Notes under the pieces: generated by a model | What the model was told of the DNA's origin: nothing | The model's input: only the letters and a program-made list of their open reading frames with translations | Databases searched by the model: none | DNA from: Sabellastarte sp. h YS-2021 | Lineage: Eukaryota; Annelida; Polychaeta; Sabellida; Sabellidae | Direction of reading: 5' to 3' | Assembly: GCA_964017235.1 (NCBI GenBank) | Contig: OZ024931.1 | Span: 105,356,221 to 105,420,220 of the forward strand | Length of the DNA stretch: 64,000 nt | Part shown: positions 56,515 to 64,000 of the stretch, in pieces | Layout: every line of letters begins with the position of its first letter | Position numbering within the stretch: the first letter of the stretch is position 1 | Program-made: the position numbers and the translations under genes

Positions 56515-57671
56515 GTTGTCTACAAGATTCTATATCAGAAGGAATGGATGAAAGCATTTTAAGCATTTCTATGACCATGCAGTGATTCTGAAATAGTCTT
56601 CAGCTGTAAATGTTGTTGAAGTGATGCATCATCCAAGCTATGTTTTCCCCATTGAGAATTTGGAGTTCCTTTTGATGTCCTTGTGTCCTATGATTGGCAG
56701 AAGTTGCTTTGGAGCAGCACATCATCCAAGTTTTGTGTTTACACTTGTTCTCCTGTACTTCTGAGTCATCACTTGTCATAGTTATATTGTTCCACTCCAT
56801 TTTGATAAAATGTTGAGTGTTTAAGTGAATGTCCTGACTTTCAGTTCTTGCCTGTTCAACACACGGTGGTGAGAAAATGTATAAATATAATGTAGTTTAA
56901 AAGGCTCGATAAGTTGGAAGTTATTTGATCTAAGTGAGAATCATGATATTAGGAGCTGGTGTAATCATGTAACACAGATTTATGTAATGTCACATTGACT
57001 GAGTTTTCTATTTTATCGTGTGCCCTTGACCTTTACCATATCATCCTGACTAGGTCAAAGGGATGGCTTGTTAGAGGAAGTCCATATTTGGTAAACAATA
57101 TTCCTTCCTAATCCTTGTTGTGGTAATAGAATGTCAGTTTCTAATGTGTGTTTCCAAACGCAAGTTGATAGCCAGAGTTATGCAGTTGTGTCACCATCTG
57201 GATAGAGTAGATTAATACTTTGTAGTCAGGGGGCCACCAGAGCATCTTTCACGTGCAAACTGAAGACTGAAGACTCATCCTTCCGGACTTGCCTTTCCAT
57301 GTGTGTCCTGTGGTGGATAGTGTTTTGTGTTGACCTCCTTCTTATTATTAGACTATGCTGTCTTGCCAAATCAGGATCTTGGAGGATCATAAAATCTGTT
57401 TGAGTATAAATTATTGAAATAAAACTACTTATTGGCCTTTTTTGACTTTTACTGCAATTTAATCTTCATTTTATCAGTGTTTCGGTATCTATCTTAGGTT
57501 AAGGTGTTTGTGAATGGCTTAGAGAGACCTTGGTTTCACCATAGATTCATGACATTGTTTTAAAGTAGGCTTTTGGTTTGGTCAGGAGTTTATGTTGATA
57601 GAATATATACATATGTAGTCTTAACAACATTAAGTTAGACTTAATGTTGCAATTGTTTCTTGGAAAAAATA
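56515..57671 (+). other. probable 3' UTR and downstream DNA
   Basis: No gene or repeat family recognised. AATAAA at 57418-57423 would end a transcript of the tentative last exon at about 57440. 'tgatgcatcatccaagctatgttt' and 'agcacatcatccaagttttgtgtt' (about 56620 and 56715) form a short diverged direct repeat. Confidence 0.4.
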
Positions 57672-58267
57672 TTTTTGTTGCGTTAATACATCCTATCCAA
57701 TGGACAATTGCTGATCTGGTGCAGACCGGCCCACCAAACAACCGAAAAAGTCGCCGTATATGTGTCCATTATGACAAGCTTGACAATCACTCTTAGAAAT
57801 GCAAGGGTCTGGGCCCTCTCCCTTGTCTCTGCACCTCGCACAAAAACTATGGGTGTCAAAACCCGCCATGAAGTGATATAGGTGAATCTGGCCCCTATGT
57901 TTTTGTCCCAGAGATGACATAGTGATTCTAAGAGGTCTTAAGAATATTAAGAAGTGACACAAATATAAATAAAGTTAAGTTTAATATAACATGCATAAAT
58001 TTCTCACCAAAAAACTTCGTCTGAACAGTCCACGTGCCAAACGAAAAAGATGCTATGACGTCACCCTGTCTAGACAGGAAGGAAGTATGAAGCGCCGCCT
58101 GGCGAGTGCACAGTGGGACCGGCCAGCTTGTGTGTTCATAATGGACACATATAAGGCGACTTTTTCTGTCGTTAGGCGGGCCGGTCTGCGCCGACCGGAT
58201 TAGCATTTGTCCATTGGATAGGGTATTAACTTATAAAAATTTAATTTACGTATTAAATTTGCAATTT
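57672..58267 (-). mobile_element. short non-autonomous DIRS derivative
   Basis: At about 596 bp it has the DIRS-a left tip (TTGCGTTAATACATCCTATC) at its left and the DIRS-a right tip (GTATTAACTTATAAAAATTT...TTTGCAA) at its right. The right repeat is long (about 58035-58267, with the CRE and GTCTAGAC sites); the left is cut to about 110 bp. Between them is only a 5' UTR and the first ~55 codons of gag, read right to left, i.e. inverted relative to DIRS-a1. Pol, recombinase and the internal complementary region are absent, so movement would need an autonomous helper. Confidence 0.88.
57693..57920 (-). pseudogene. truncated gag start in the short DIRS element
   Basis: From ATG at 57920 (- strand) it reads MSSLGQKHRG, then a Cys cluster FCARCRDKGEGPDPC...CQAC, aligned with the gag N-termini at 38258 and 59141. 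After about 55 codons it runs into the left terminal repeat and stops at 57693. A 75-residue protein with the intact zinc-finger-like part could in principle be made. Confidence 0.8.
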
Positions 58268-58825
58268 CACTGTAGTTCTCCACTGCATGCAATTGGACGA
58301 TTTTTTGTAATATTTACCTTCATTAAACATGTGCCGTCTCCCTTTTGTAGAGGTTTTGTGTACTATAGAAATGTAAAGATTGTAAAAATAGTTTAAAGTT
58401 ATTCTAGTGCCTTTTGAAATAGAAAATGTTGATCAGTTTTGGGGCCAGATTTTCAAAATGTGTTGTCACTGCAACTCTTTCATAATTTTTTGCTTTGTCT
58501 TTTGACTAAATTTGCACACTTCTGGGGCCGGATTCATGAAAGGTCTTAAGTCTCAAATCTGAGATTTTTGTCTCATATCTAAGATTTATCTTAGAATTTT
58601 CTCAGATTTGAGACCTTTTGCTCAGCTGGGATTCACAAAAGATCTCAGGTTGAGATTTGGCTCAGATTTGGTCTCAAATCTAAGACTGCCTAGGGGATGA
58701 CTTAAGTTTTCATAAAATATAGAGTATATGTGGCCAAATATGACATACTTATAACTTTTAACACAAAAGCATGAATATATACTAAGAGTTTGTATGAAAA
58801 CAATAGTAAAACATTTATATTAGTA
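58268..58825. other. spacer with half of a foldback element
   Basis: About 58524-58690 begins GGGGCCGGATTCATGAAAGG and is packed with 'tctcaaatctgagat' palindromes, in the same style as the foldback MITE at 27343 (GGGCCCGTATTCAC, TTCTTAGAAT). A second end is not evident. The rest is unassigned. Confidence 0.55.
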
Positions 58826-59035
58826 TTTTATTGCGTTAATACAACTTACCTAGTGGACAGATGCATTTGTCCGGCGCTCTGCCGGTCATGCCAAACGTTA
58901 GAAAAAAACGTCCTGAGCTGGGCTCTGGCCGGGACCGGTAGTGTCCTGTTCACTCGCCAGGTGGCTGTACAGCCTACCTGCCGGTATACTGCGCATGCGT
59001 GCGCATGCGCTCTTCCTCTTTTTGTTTGGCGCGTG
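58826..59035 (+). repeat. left terminal repeat of DIRS-b (extent approximate)
   Basis: It shares the order of blocks with the DIRS-a1 left repeat (TTGCGTTAATACA, TGGACA, CCGG-rich, 'gccaaacgttagaaaaaaacgtcc', 'cactcgccaggtggc', 'tctttttgtttggcgc') but with many substitutions. The partner repeat is outside the window, so its inverted nature is inferred. Confidence 0.75.
58990..59010 (+). promoter_or_regulatory. paired NRF1-like sites upstream of DIRS-b gag
   Basis: TGCGCATGCG T GCGCATGCGC is two overlapping matches to the NRF1 consensus (YGCGCAYGCGCR), about 130 bp before the gag ATG. NRF1 is conserved in animals and drives housekeeping and germline promoters. DIRS-a1 has no such site at this position. 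The function is inferred from the motif only. Confidence 0.4.
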
Positions 59036-59140
59036 AGGATTTCAAACGCTTGAAGTTTAAGAGAAACTATTTTAATTTTTTTATGTGTTTTACAAGTGAA
59101 TTCTTGGTAAATTTGTAGTGAGTAATTGTGCTCATATATC

Positions 59141-61342
59141 ATGGCATCCCCTGGAGATAAAAAAGGACAGAGGCGAGGTGTATGCGGTCATATTATGGCC
59201 TCCTTTGATTTGCACAAACGCTGTGCCAGATGCCGTGACAAGGGCATTGGGGATGATGACTGTGTTGCTAAAAAATCGTGTGTTATTTGTGATGGTTTCA
59301 CGGATACCCAGAAGGATATGCTAGCCACCCCTACATACAAGATACGCAAGGACAAAAAGGCGGGGGTTTTAGTGTCTCCGGATCAGGTAACAGTTATTGC
59401 TTCTGTTGAAGATACAGAGCCTGTTTTTCAACCATCTCCTTCTGCCTCTCAACCCCCTGCGCATGCGCAGCCAGAGTCTTCCAGTTCTGCTTTTGTTACC
59501 TCTGATCAACTCCAAAAGATGTCAGATCAATGGGCTGAACAATTCGCCCGTTTTGAGGCCTTACTCTCCAGGGGCAACGTTTTTTCTACCCCAAAATCTT
59601 CTGTTCAGCATGTGCCTTCCCATGCTGCCATTTCAGACACTCCTTTTATTCCCCCTTCTGCCCGGCTCACCGGTCCGGTGGAGTTCCCGGCAGAAGGTGA
59701 GGGTGACAAACAACAGGCTAGTAAGAGTGTAGAAAGGGATGTTAAAGAGCAAAAGAAGTCACGCAAATCCCGCAAGGACCATAAGGACGATAAACATTCA
59801 AAAAAGAGACAAGTTTCTCCCTCTCCTGATGTGGGCCCTCCTCAGGTTAAATCTGCACCGGTCCCGGCTAAGCCACCGGCTCAAGATCAAGTCTCCTCCG
59901 GTCCGGAGGTTGTGCAGAAGTCGAAGTCTAAGCCTGCTCCACTTTCCTCTGTTGGTTCCGACCTGGAGCAGTCAGGTCTCTTTCTTCCCGGTGCAACCGG
60001 TCTAGGTTTTGCTCAACCCGGTTCATCCGGTCAAGTTCCTCCAGTAGATCATACTGTCTCATCTCTCTTTGGGGATTCCTCTGTTTCAGATGCTTACCGG
60101 GCTCCACCGGAGCCGGATAATTTGGACATTGACCCTCCTCCTTCTGAAGCCAGTTTATCCGACGACCAGATTTCTGATGAGGGTGAGATATCTTCTGATA
60201 CCTTGGACCGGCCTGAACAAACGGAGGATATGAATTACAGAGAGACAGTTAGGTCCATCCGTTCCTTTATGGGATGGAATCATATCCCCACTTTTGAAAG
60301 CGACCTCAGTGAGTCTGATAAGAGTAATAACCCCTGGAAGGGGAAACTGCCAAAGAGGCCTGCCCGCATCTCTGTAGCCATGCCACCGGACGACTGGCTT
60401 TGTCAAAAGTTAGAGAAGTTGAACACAGTGGTGGCGGAGGGGTACCCTTCACGTTCCCAGGACTCGGCTGGACTGAAAAAGGATCAGTTTGTCAAGGTAC
60501 CGAAATCACAAAATAGATGGTACCAGATGCATATGATTAGACCAGAGGGGCCGCATAGGCCTGGAAAGACCTTGTTTAGCTGGCACAATTCAGAGGCAAA
60601 GGTGAACTCTCAATTTCCGCGCATTGTCAAAGCTTCTGCTTACCCTGCCACCGGACCCCCTTCGCGCCCCATTTCACAGGAATATTTGCGTCGGTGGGAG
60701 AAGTGCGCCCGGGAGAATTCTTACATTGTGAATCATGTGGCAGGGTTTAACCGTTGTACCAGTGAGTTACAGGAACGTATGACCGGTCATATCAACATGC
60801 TTCATGCTAGGATTAACAAGGGAAAAGCCCCCAAGGAGGTATCCGCTGCTCTCTCAGACTTGAAGGACCTCTCTGCTTTTCACCAGAATGTTTCTGTGGC
60901 CATGGGCACTGCGCTCCAGCACCTAGCGGACAGTCTTTTTGTGCACATGTCCAATTTGATTTTGCTGCGTAGGGATTCCTACCTTGACCACGTCAAGAAC
61001 GGCATTAAACCTGATACCTACAACCAGTTGAGAAATGCCCCGTTATTCGGACATGGACTTTTCCCTGATGCAGTTATCCGCACAGCGGAACAAGATATTA
61101 CAAGTCATCACTCATCCAGTTCTGTTCCCAGGCCCGGTCCGGGTGCTGCCCAACAGACCGGATGGAGATCTTCTCATAGGTACCGTCCCTATGATAGCAG
61201 AGACAGTAGGAATACCGGTACCGGAGATCAGGACCGTCAGGCTTGGAGACAGTTTAGCAGGAATAGAGGCCGGGGTCGTGGCAGAGGACGTGGTTCCAAC
61301 CCCCGTTTCTCTAAATCGAGAGGTTACAAGCAATATAAATGA
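59141..61342 (+). CDS. DIRS-b gag
   Basis: 733 codons from ATG 59141 (chosen because MASPGDKKGQ aligns with the gag start of DIRS-a1; an upstream in-frame GTG is not conserved). Residues ~24-52 hold a zinc-finger-like cluster (CARCRDKGIGDDDC...CVIC). A long polar, low-complexity region rich in Ser, Pro and Lys (KKSRKSRKDHKDDKHSKK near 210) follows. Conserved blocks follow: RSIRSFMGWNH, MPPDDWLCQKLEKLN, YLRRWEKCARENSYIVNHVA. The C-terminus is RGRGRGRGS-rich and basic, suited to RNA binding. Gag is expected to package the element's RNA in the cytoplasm. TGA 61340-61342. It appears intact. Confidence 0.88.
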   Translation: MASPGDKKGQRRGVCGHIMASFDLHKRCARCRDKGIGDDDCVAKKSCVICDGFTDTQKDMLATPTYKIRKDKKAGVLVSPDQVTVIASVEDTEPVFQPSPSASQPPAHAQPESSSSAFVTSDQLQKMSDQWAEQFARFEALLSRGNVFSTPKSSVQHVPSHAAISDTPFIPPSARLTGPVEFPAEGEGDKQQASKSVERDVKEQKKSRKSRKDHKDDKHSKKRQVSPSPDVGPPQVKSAPVPAKPPAQDQVSSGPEVVQKSKSKPAPLSSVGSDLEQSGLFLPGATGLGFAQPGSSGQVPPVDHTVSSLFGDSSVSDAYRAPPEPDNLDIDPPPSEASLSDDQISDEGEISSDTLDRPEQTEDMNYRETVRSIRSFMGWNHIPTFESDLSESDKSNNPWKGKLPKRPARISVAMPPDDWLCQKLEKLNTVVAEGYPSRSQDSAGLKKDQFVKVPKSQNRWYQMHMIRPEGPHRPGKTLFSWHNSEAKVNSQFPRIVKASAYPATGPPSRPISQEYLRRWEKCARENSYIVNHVAGFNRCTSELQERMTGHINMLHARINKGKAPKEVSAALSDLKDLSAFHQNVSVAMGTALQHLADSLFVHMSNLILLRRDSYLDHVKNGIKPDTYNQLRNAPLFGHGLFPDAVIRTAEQDITSHHSSSSVPRPGPGAAQQTGWRSSHRYRPYDSRDSRNTGTGDQDRQAWRQFSRNRGRGRGRGRGSNPRFSKSRGYKQYK

Positions 61343-61379
61343 CAATTACCTATTGTGTCCAACTCCCTCAACATCAGTA

Positions 61380-63701
61380 ATGGCAAAGTTGGACAACAGG
61401 ATCTTAGAAAAGACTGTAAACTCAGTAGTAATAGACAGTCCATGTTCAAAGACTTTTCATCAGACACCAAGTTTACCTTCTCAAAATGTGTCTTATCTTG
61501 CTGTAGATCATGCTCATTCTGTTTGTTTCCAAGGGCAACCGCAAAAGAAAGGTTTAAGTCCCTGTATACCAAAGAGAAAAATAAAAGATGTGAAAGGTGT
61601 TTTTTGTGCAAGTCAATGTCTTTTTGTCCCACATGTTCCAAATGTCCCCAATGTTGCCCCAAGTTTGGCTGTAGGGGGAAGACTGCAAAAGTTTTGGCAA
61701 GTTTGGCTCAGTCTGGGGGCGAATCCAAGGGTGGTCTCGATTTTACAAGAGGGATACACGCTACCCTTCAAAATCAGACCACCTCTGACCCGATCCCCGG
61801 TGATCAAGAGTGGTTATGCTCACCCCGGCAAAAGCAAAGCCTTGTATCAGGCGGTAACGGACCTCATAAACAAGTTGGTAGTCGAAAAGGTCATCATCAG
61901 ATCCTCCCTGGCCTTTTACAACCGCCTCTTTCTGGTGCCAAAACCGAATCAGAGATGGAGACCTATCTTGGACCTCACCCATCTCAATCTCTTTTTGAAA
62001 CCAGGCACCTTCAAAATGGAAACTCCGGAAACAATAAGGTTGTCTCTCCAAAAGGGGGAGTGGGTAACGTCACTGGATTTCAGCGACGCTTACTTTCATA
62101 TCCCTATCAGTCAAAGATCACGAAAGTACCTCAGGTTTTTTCTAGGAAGAAAAGCTTATCAATTCACGGCCCTTCCTTTCGGGCTCGCCACAGCTCCTCT
62201 GGAATTCACCAAGGTAGTCAAGGAGGTGAAACTGATGGCTCAAGCACCGGGTATCCGGATCCACCAGTACCTCGACGACTGGTTAGTCAGAGCCCCGGAC
62301 CAGGAAACCTGCCAATTACATACCCAGACCCTCTTGGCCCTGTGCCACGAACTAGGGTGGGTGGTAAACTTGGAGAAATCGGAGCTTACACCTCAACAGG
62401 TTTTCAATTTCGTAGGTTACCGGTTCGACCTGCTGTCCGGTCGAGTGTTGCCCACTCAGGACCGATGGGTCGCTCTTCAGCAGAAACTACAGTTCATCAA
62501 AGGCAGGGACTGTTGTTCAGTGCGGCAGTTCATGTCCCTCATCGGGCTACTTACTGCCACGGAAAAGCAAGTGTGGGCCGGCCGGCTTCACATGAGACCG
62601 GTGCAGTGGCATCTAAAAAGACACTGGCATGTGCCGGAGAGCCTGGAAAAGATTATTCCGGTTCCCCTTTCTCTTCACCCACACCTGGAATGGTGGTTGG
62701 ACGAGACCAATGTGCTAAAAGGGCAACCCTTGCACCCTCTTCAGCACGCCCTACAGATTTTTACAGACGCCTCAAACGAAGGCTGGGGCGCACACTTAGG
62801 GGGATCCATAGCAAGAGGCGTTTGGTCAGAAACCGAAAGTCGCCTCCACATCAACTTCTTGGAACTCAAGGCAGTTCTTCTGGCTCTCAGGAGTTTCGAG
62901 AAGCAGTGCAGGGGACAGATTGTCCTCATAGCAACCGACAACACGACTGTAGTGTCTTACATCAACAAAGAGGGCGGTATGAAATCAGGGTCTCTCTGTG
63001 CCCTACTTTGGCGGCTTCTAGCCTGGTGTCATCCCAGGAAGATAATTCTGCGGGCCAGGCACATTCCGGGTCGCTTGAATGTCATAGCAGACAAGCTATC
63101 CCGGCACAACCAGGTTATCCAGACCGAGTGGTGCCTGTCTCAACAGGTGTTCAATCGCTTGTGCTCCAACTGGGGCCAGCCGCAGATAGATCTTTTTGCC
63201 ACCCGATTCAATCACAAGCTTCCCAAGTTTGTCTCTCCAGTTCCGGATTCGACAGCTTGGGCGTTGGATGCTCTCAGTCTACCATGGAGCAACCTGGACG
63301 TGTACGCCTTTCCTCCAGTCTCCCTTCTCAGTCAGGTCACGTCCAAACTGGTCAATCAGGGCTTTCACAGAATGATCTTAATCGCTCCGGGTTGGCCCAA
63401 CATGCCTTGGTTTTGGGATCTGATCAGTCTGTCAAGTCAAATTCCCTTCAGTCTTCCCTTGGAGAGGAACTTGTTAACTCAACCGTTCAACGGCCTTCTC
63501 CACAGGAACTTGAATCATCTGAATCTGCATGCTTGGCTCCTAGAGCCTCGTCCATCAGGCGACAAGGGTTTTCTGAGGAGGTGGCAGCAAGAATTGAAGC
63601 TCCTCAAAGAAGTTCAACCAGAGCGGTCTATAAGTCAAAGTGGGCCATTTTTGTTAAGTGGTGCGACTCCAACCAGGTGGACTTCAGGGCGCCCTCTCTG
63701 A
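61380..63701 (+). CDS. DIRS-b pol: RT, RNase H, methyltransferase-like
   Basis: 773 codons from the first Met after gag (61380); the frame is also open upstream to 61035 inside gag, so a frameshift fusion is possible. RT: NRLFLVPKP, catalytic Asp ~233 in SLDFSDAYFHI, FGLATAPLEFT, YLDDW at ~297. RNase H: FTDASNEGWGAH (Asp ~463), INFLELKAVLLAL, IATDNTTVVSYINKEGG, HIPGRLNVIADKLSR. From ~600: IDLFATRFNHKL...VYAFPPVSLL...LIAPGWPNMPWFWDL, the Dam-like region of DIRS pols, with FPP where active methyltransferases have a (D/N)PPY motif. All RT and RNase H catalytic residues are present. It copies element RNA to DNA. Confidence 0.92.
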   Translation: MAKLDNRILEKTVNSVVIDSPCSKTFHQTPSLPSQNVSYLAVDHAHSVCFQGQPQKKGLSPCIPKRKIKDVKGVFCASQCLFVPHVPNVPNVAPSLAVGGRLQKFWQVWLSLGANPRVVSILQEGYTLPFKIRPPLTRSPVIKSGYAHPGKSKALYQAVTDLINKLVVEKVIIRSSLAFYNRLFLVPKPNQRWRPILDLTHLNLFLKPGTFKMETPETIRLSLQKGEWVTSLDFSDAYFHIPISQRSRKYLRFFLGRKAYQFTALPFGLATAPLEFTKVVKEVKLMAQAPGIRIHQYLDDWLVRAPDQETCQLHTQTLLALCHELGWVVNLEKSELTPQQVFNFVGYRFDLLSGRVLPTQDRWVALQQKLQFIKGRDCCSVRQFMSLIGLLTATEKQVWAGRLHMRPVQWHLKRHWHVPESLEKIIPVPLSLHPHLEWWLDETNVLKGQPLHPLQHALQIFTDASNEGWGAHLGGSIARGVWSETESRLHINFLELKAVLLALRSFEKQCRGQIVLIATDNTTVVSYINKEGGMKSGSLCALLWRLLAWCHPRKIILRARHIPGRLNVIADKLSRHNQVIQTEWCLSQQVFNRLCSNWGQPQIDLFATRFNHKLPKFVSPVPDSTAWALDALSLPWSNLDVYAFPPVSLLSQVTSKLVNQGFHRMILIAPGWPNMPWFWDLISLSSQIPFSLPLERNLLTQPFNGLLHRNLNHLNLHAWLLEPRPSGDKGFLRRWQQELKLLKEVQPERSISQSGPFLLSGATPTRWTSGRPL

Positions 63702-64000
63702 AACAGGTGGCCGATTTTTTGTTGTATCTTTTTAATGAGAGACAGTTACAACCCAGTACTATAGAAGGCTACAGAACGGCTATTGCCGACATGGTGGGTA
63801 ACGACCCGGTTCATTTTGGCAAGGATGAAAGCCTTACTCGCTTGCTGGACAGTTTCCATAGAGACAAGCCGAAAGGCAGGCGGGGAATTCCTACGTGGAA
63901 TCTTTCATTAGTGCTCCACCAGTTAACTAAAGCTCCATTCGAACCCATGTGGAAGGCCTCTCTTAAACATTTGACCTTTAAGACGGTTTTCCTTTTGGCT
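63284..64000 (+). CDS. DIRS-b tyrosine recombinase, N-terminal part (edge)
   Basis: The frame starting at ATG 63284 (conserved with 42041 in DIRS-a1) is open to the window edge, 239 codons so far. The first ~140 codons overlap pol in another frame. It has QHALVLG and RASSIRRQGFSEEVAARI, then the core-binding-like region STRAVYKSKWAIFVKWC, LQPSTIEGYRTAIA, FHRDKPKGRRGIPTWNLSLV and HLTFKTVFLLA. The catalytic Arg, HxxR and Tyr seen in DIRS-a1 would follow after 64000. It is expected to integrate circular DNA without target duplication. Confidence 0.85.
   Translation, partial: MEQPGRVRLSSSLPSQSGHVQTGQSGLSQNDLNRSGLAQHALVLGSDQSVKSNSLQSSLGEELVNSTVQRPSPQELESSESACLAPRASSIRRQGFSEEVAARIEAPQRSSTRAVYKSKWAIFVKWCDSNQVDFRAPSLKQVADFLLYLFNERQLQPSTIEGYRTAIADMVGNDPVHFGKDESLTRLLDSFHRDKPKGRRGIPTWNLSLVLHQLTKAPFEPMWKASLKHLTFKTVFLLA

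Larger units (their letters stand above)
58826..64000 (+). mobile_element. DIRS-type retrotransposon, largely intact (DIRS-b), runs off edge
   Basis: It starts TTTTATTGCGTTAATACA like DIRS-a1, then a different inverted-repeat sequence ('acctagtggacagatgcatttgtccggcgctctgccggtc'). Gag (59141-61342), pol (61380-63701) and the recombinase frame (63284 onward) are all open within the window. The right end, the complementary region and the recombinase catalytic part lie beyond 64000. Protein similarity to DIRS-a1 is clear but far from identical, so the two are separate subfamilies. It lies just downstream of the TTYH gene. Confidence 0.92.

Noticed and set aside
56600-56800. 66-codon open frame on the - strand
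   Set aside because: No homology recognised; it lies in the probable 3' UTR on the opposite strand.

Overview
This is eukaryotic, AT-rich, intron-dominated DNA. It comes almost certainly from an invertebrate animal, and the repeat content (DIRS-type tyrosine-recombinase retrotransposons, Helentron-like elements with tandem-repeat cores, tRNA-derived SINEs) suggests a mollusc, possibly a bivalve. That taxonomic call is an inference; no species-diagnostic gene was seen.

The only host gene I can support is a tweety-family (TTYH) membrane protein gene on the + strand, running from 7.05 kb to about 56.5 kb. I could place twelve exons, of which eleven have matching splice phases plus family-like protein sequence and the last is tentative. 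The N-terminal exons (first membrane segments and part of the large extracellular loop) were not found and probably lie before the window or in its first 7 kb. Nearly all remaining sequence is intron filled with mobile DNA.

Layout: 1-7 kb, non-coding with a Helentron-like element (4417-5873). 7-22 kb, exon 1, then LINE fragments and two copies (A, B) of a 3.4-4.1 kb Helentron-like family; copy B sits inside the coding frame of a LINE. 21.4-28.3 kb, exons 2-8; a roughly 50-bp tandem array before exon 2 consists of copies of that exon's own splice acceptor and first codons. 28.3-47.4 kb, one very large intron with a hAT MITE, nested Helentron-like elements, a decayed DIRS retrotransposon (37951-44078) and Helentron-like copy C, with two broken copies of the exon 9 start. 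47.4-56.5 kb, exons 9-12. 57.6-64 kb, a short non-autonomous DIRS derivative whose interior is inverted, then a largely intact DIRS element that runs off the right edge.

The DIRS elements have the classic plan: inverted terminal repeats, gag, pol (reverse transcriptase, RNase H, methyltransferase-like region) and a tyrosine recombinase, plus an internal complementary region that copies the joined ends. The Helentron-like elements share short asymmetric inverted repeats, tandem-repeat cores, a hairpin near the 3' end, a CTAG-type terminus and insertion between two T residues. Two related empty sites and an interrupted coding frame inside the window support the inferred boundaries.
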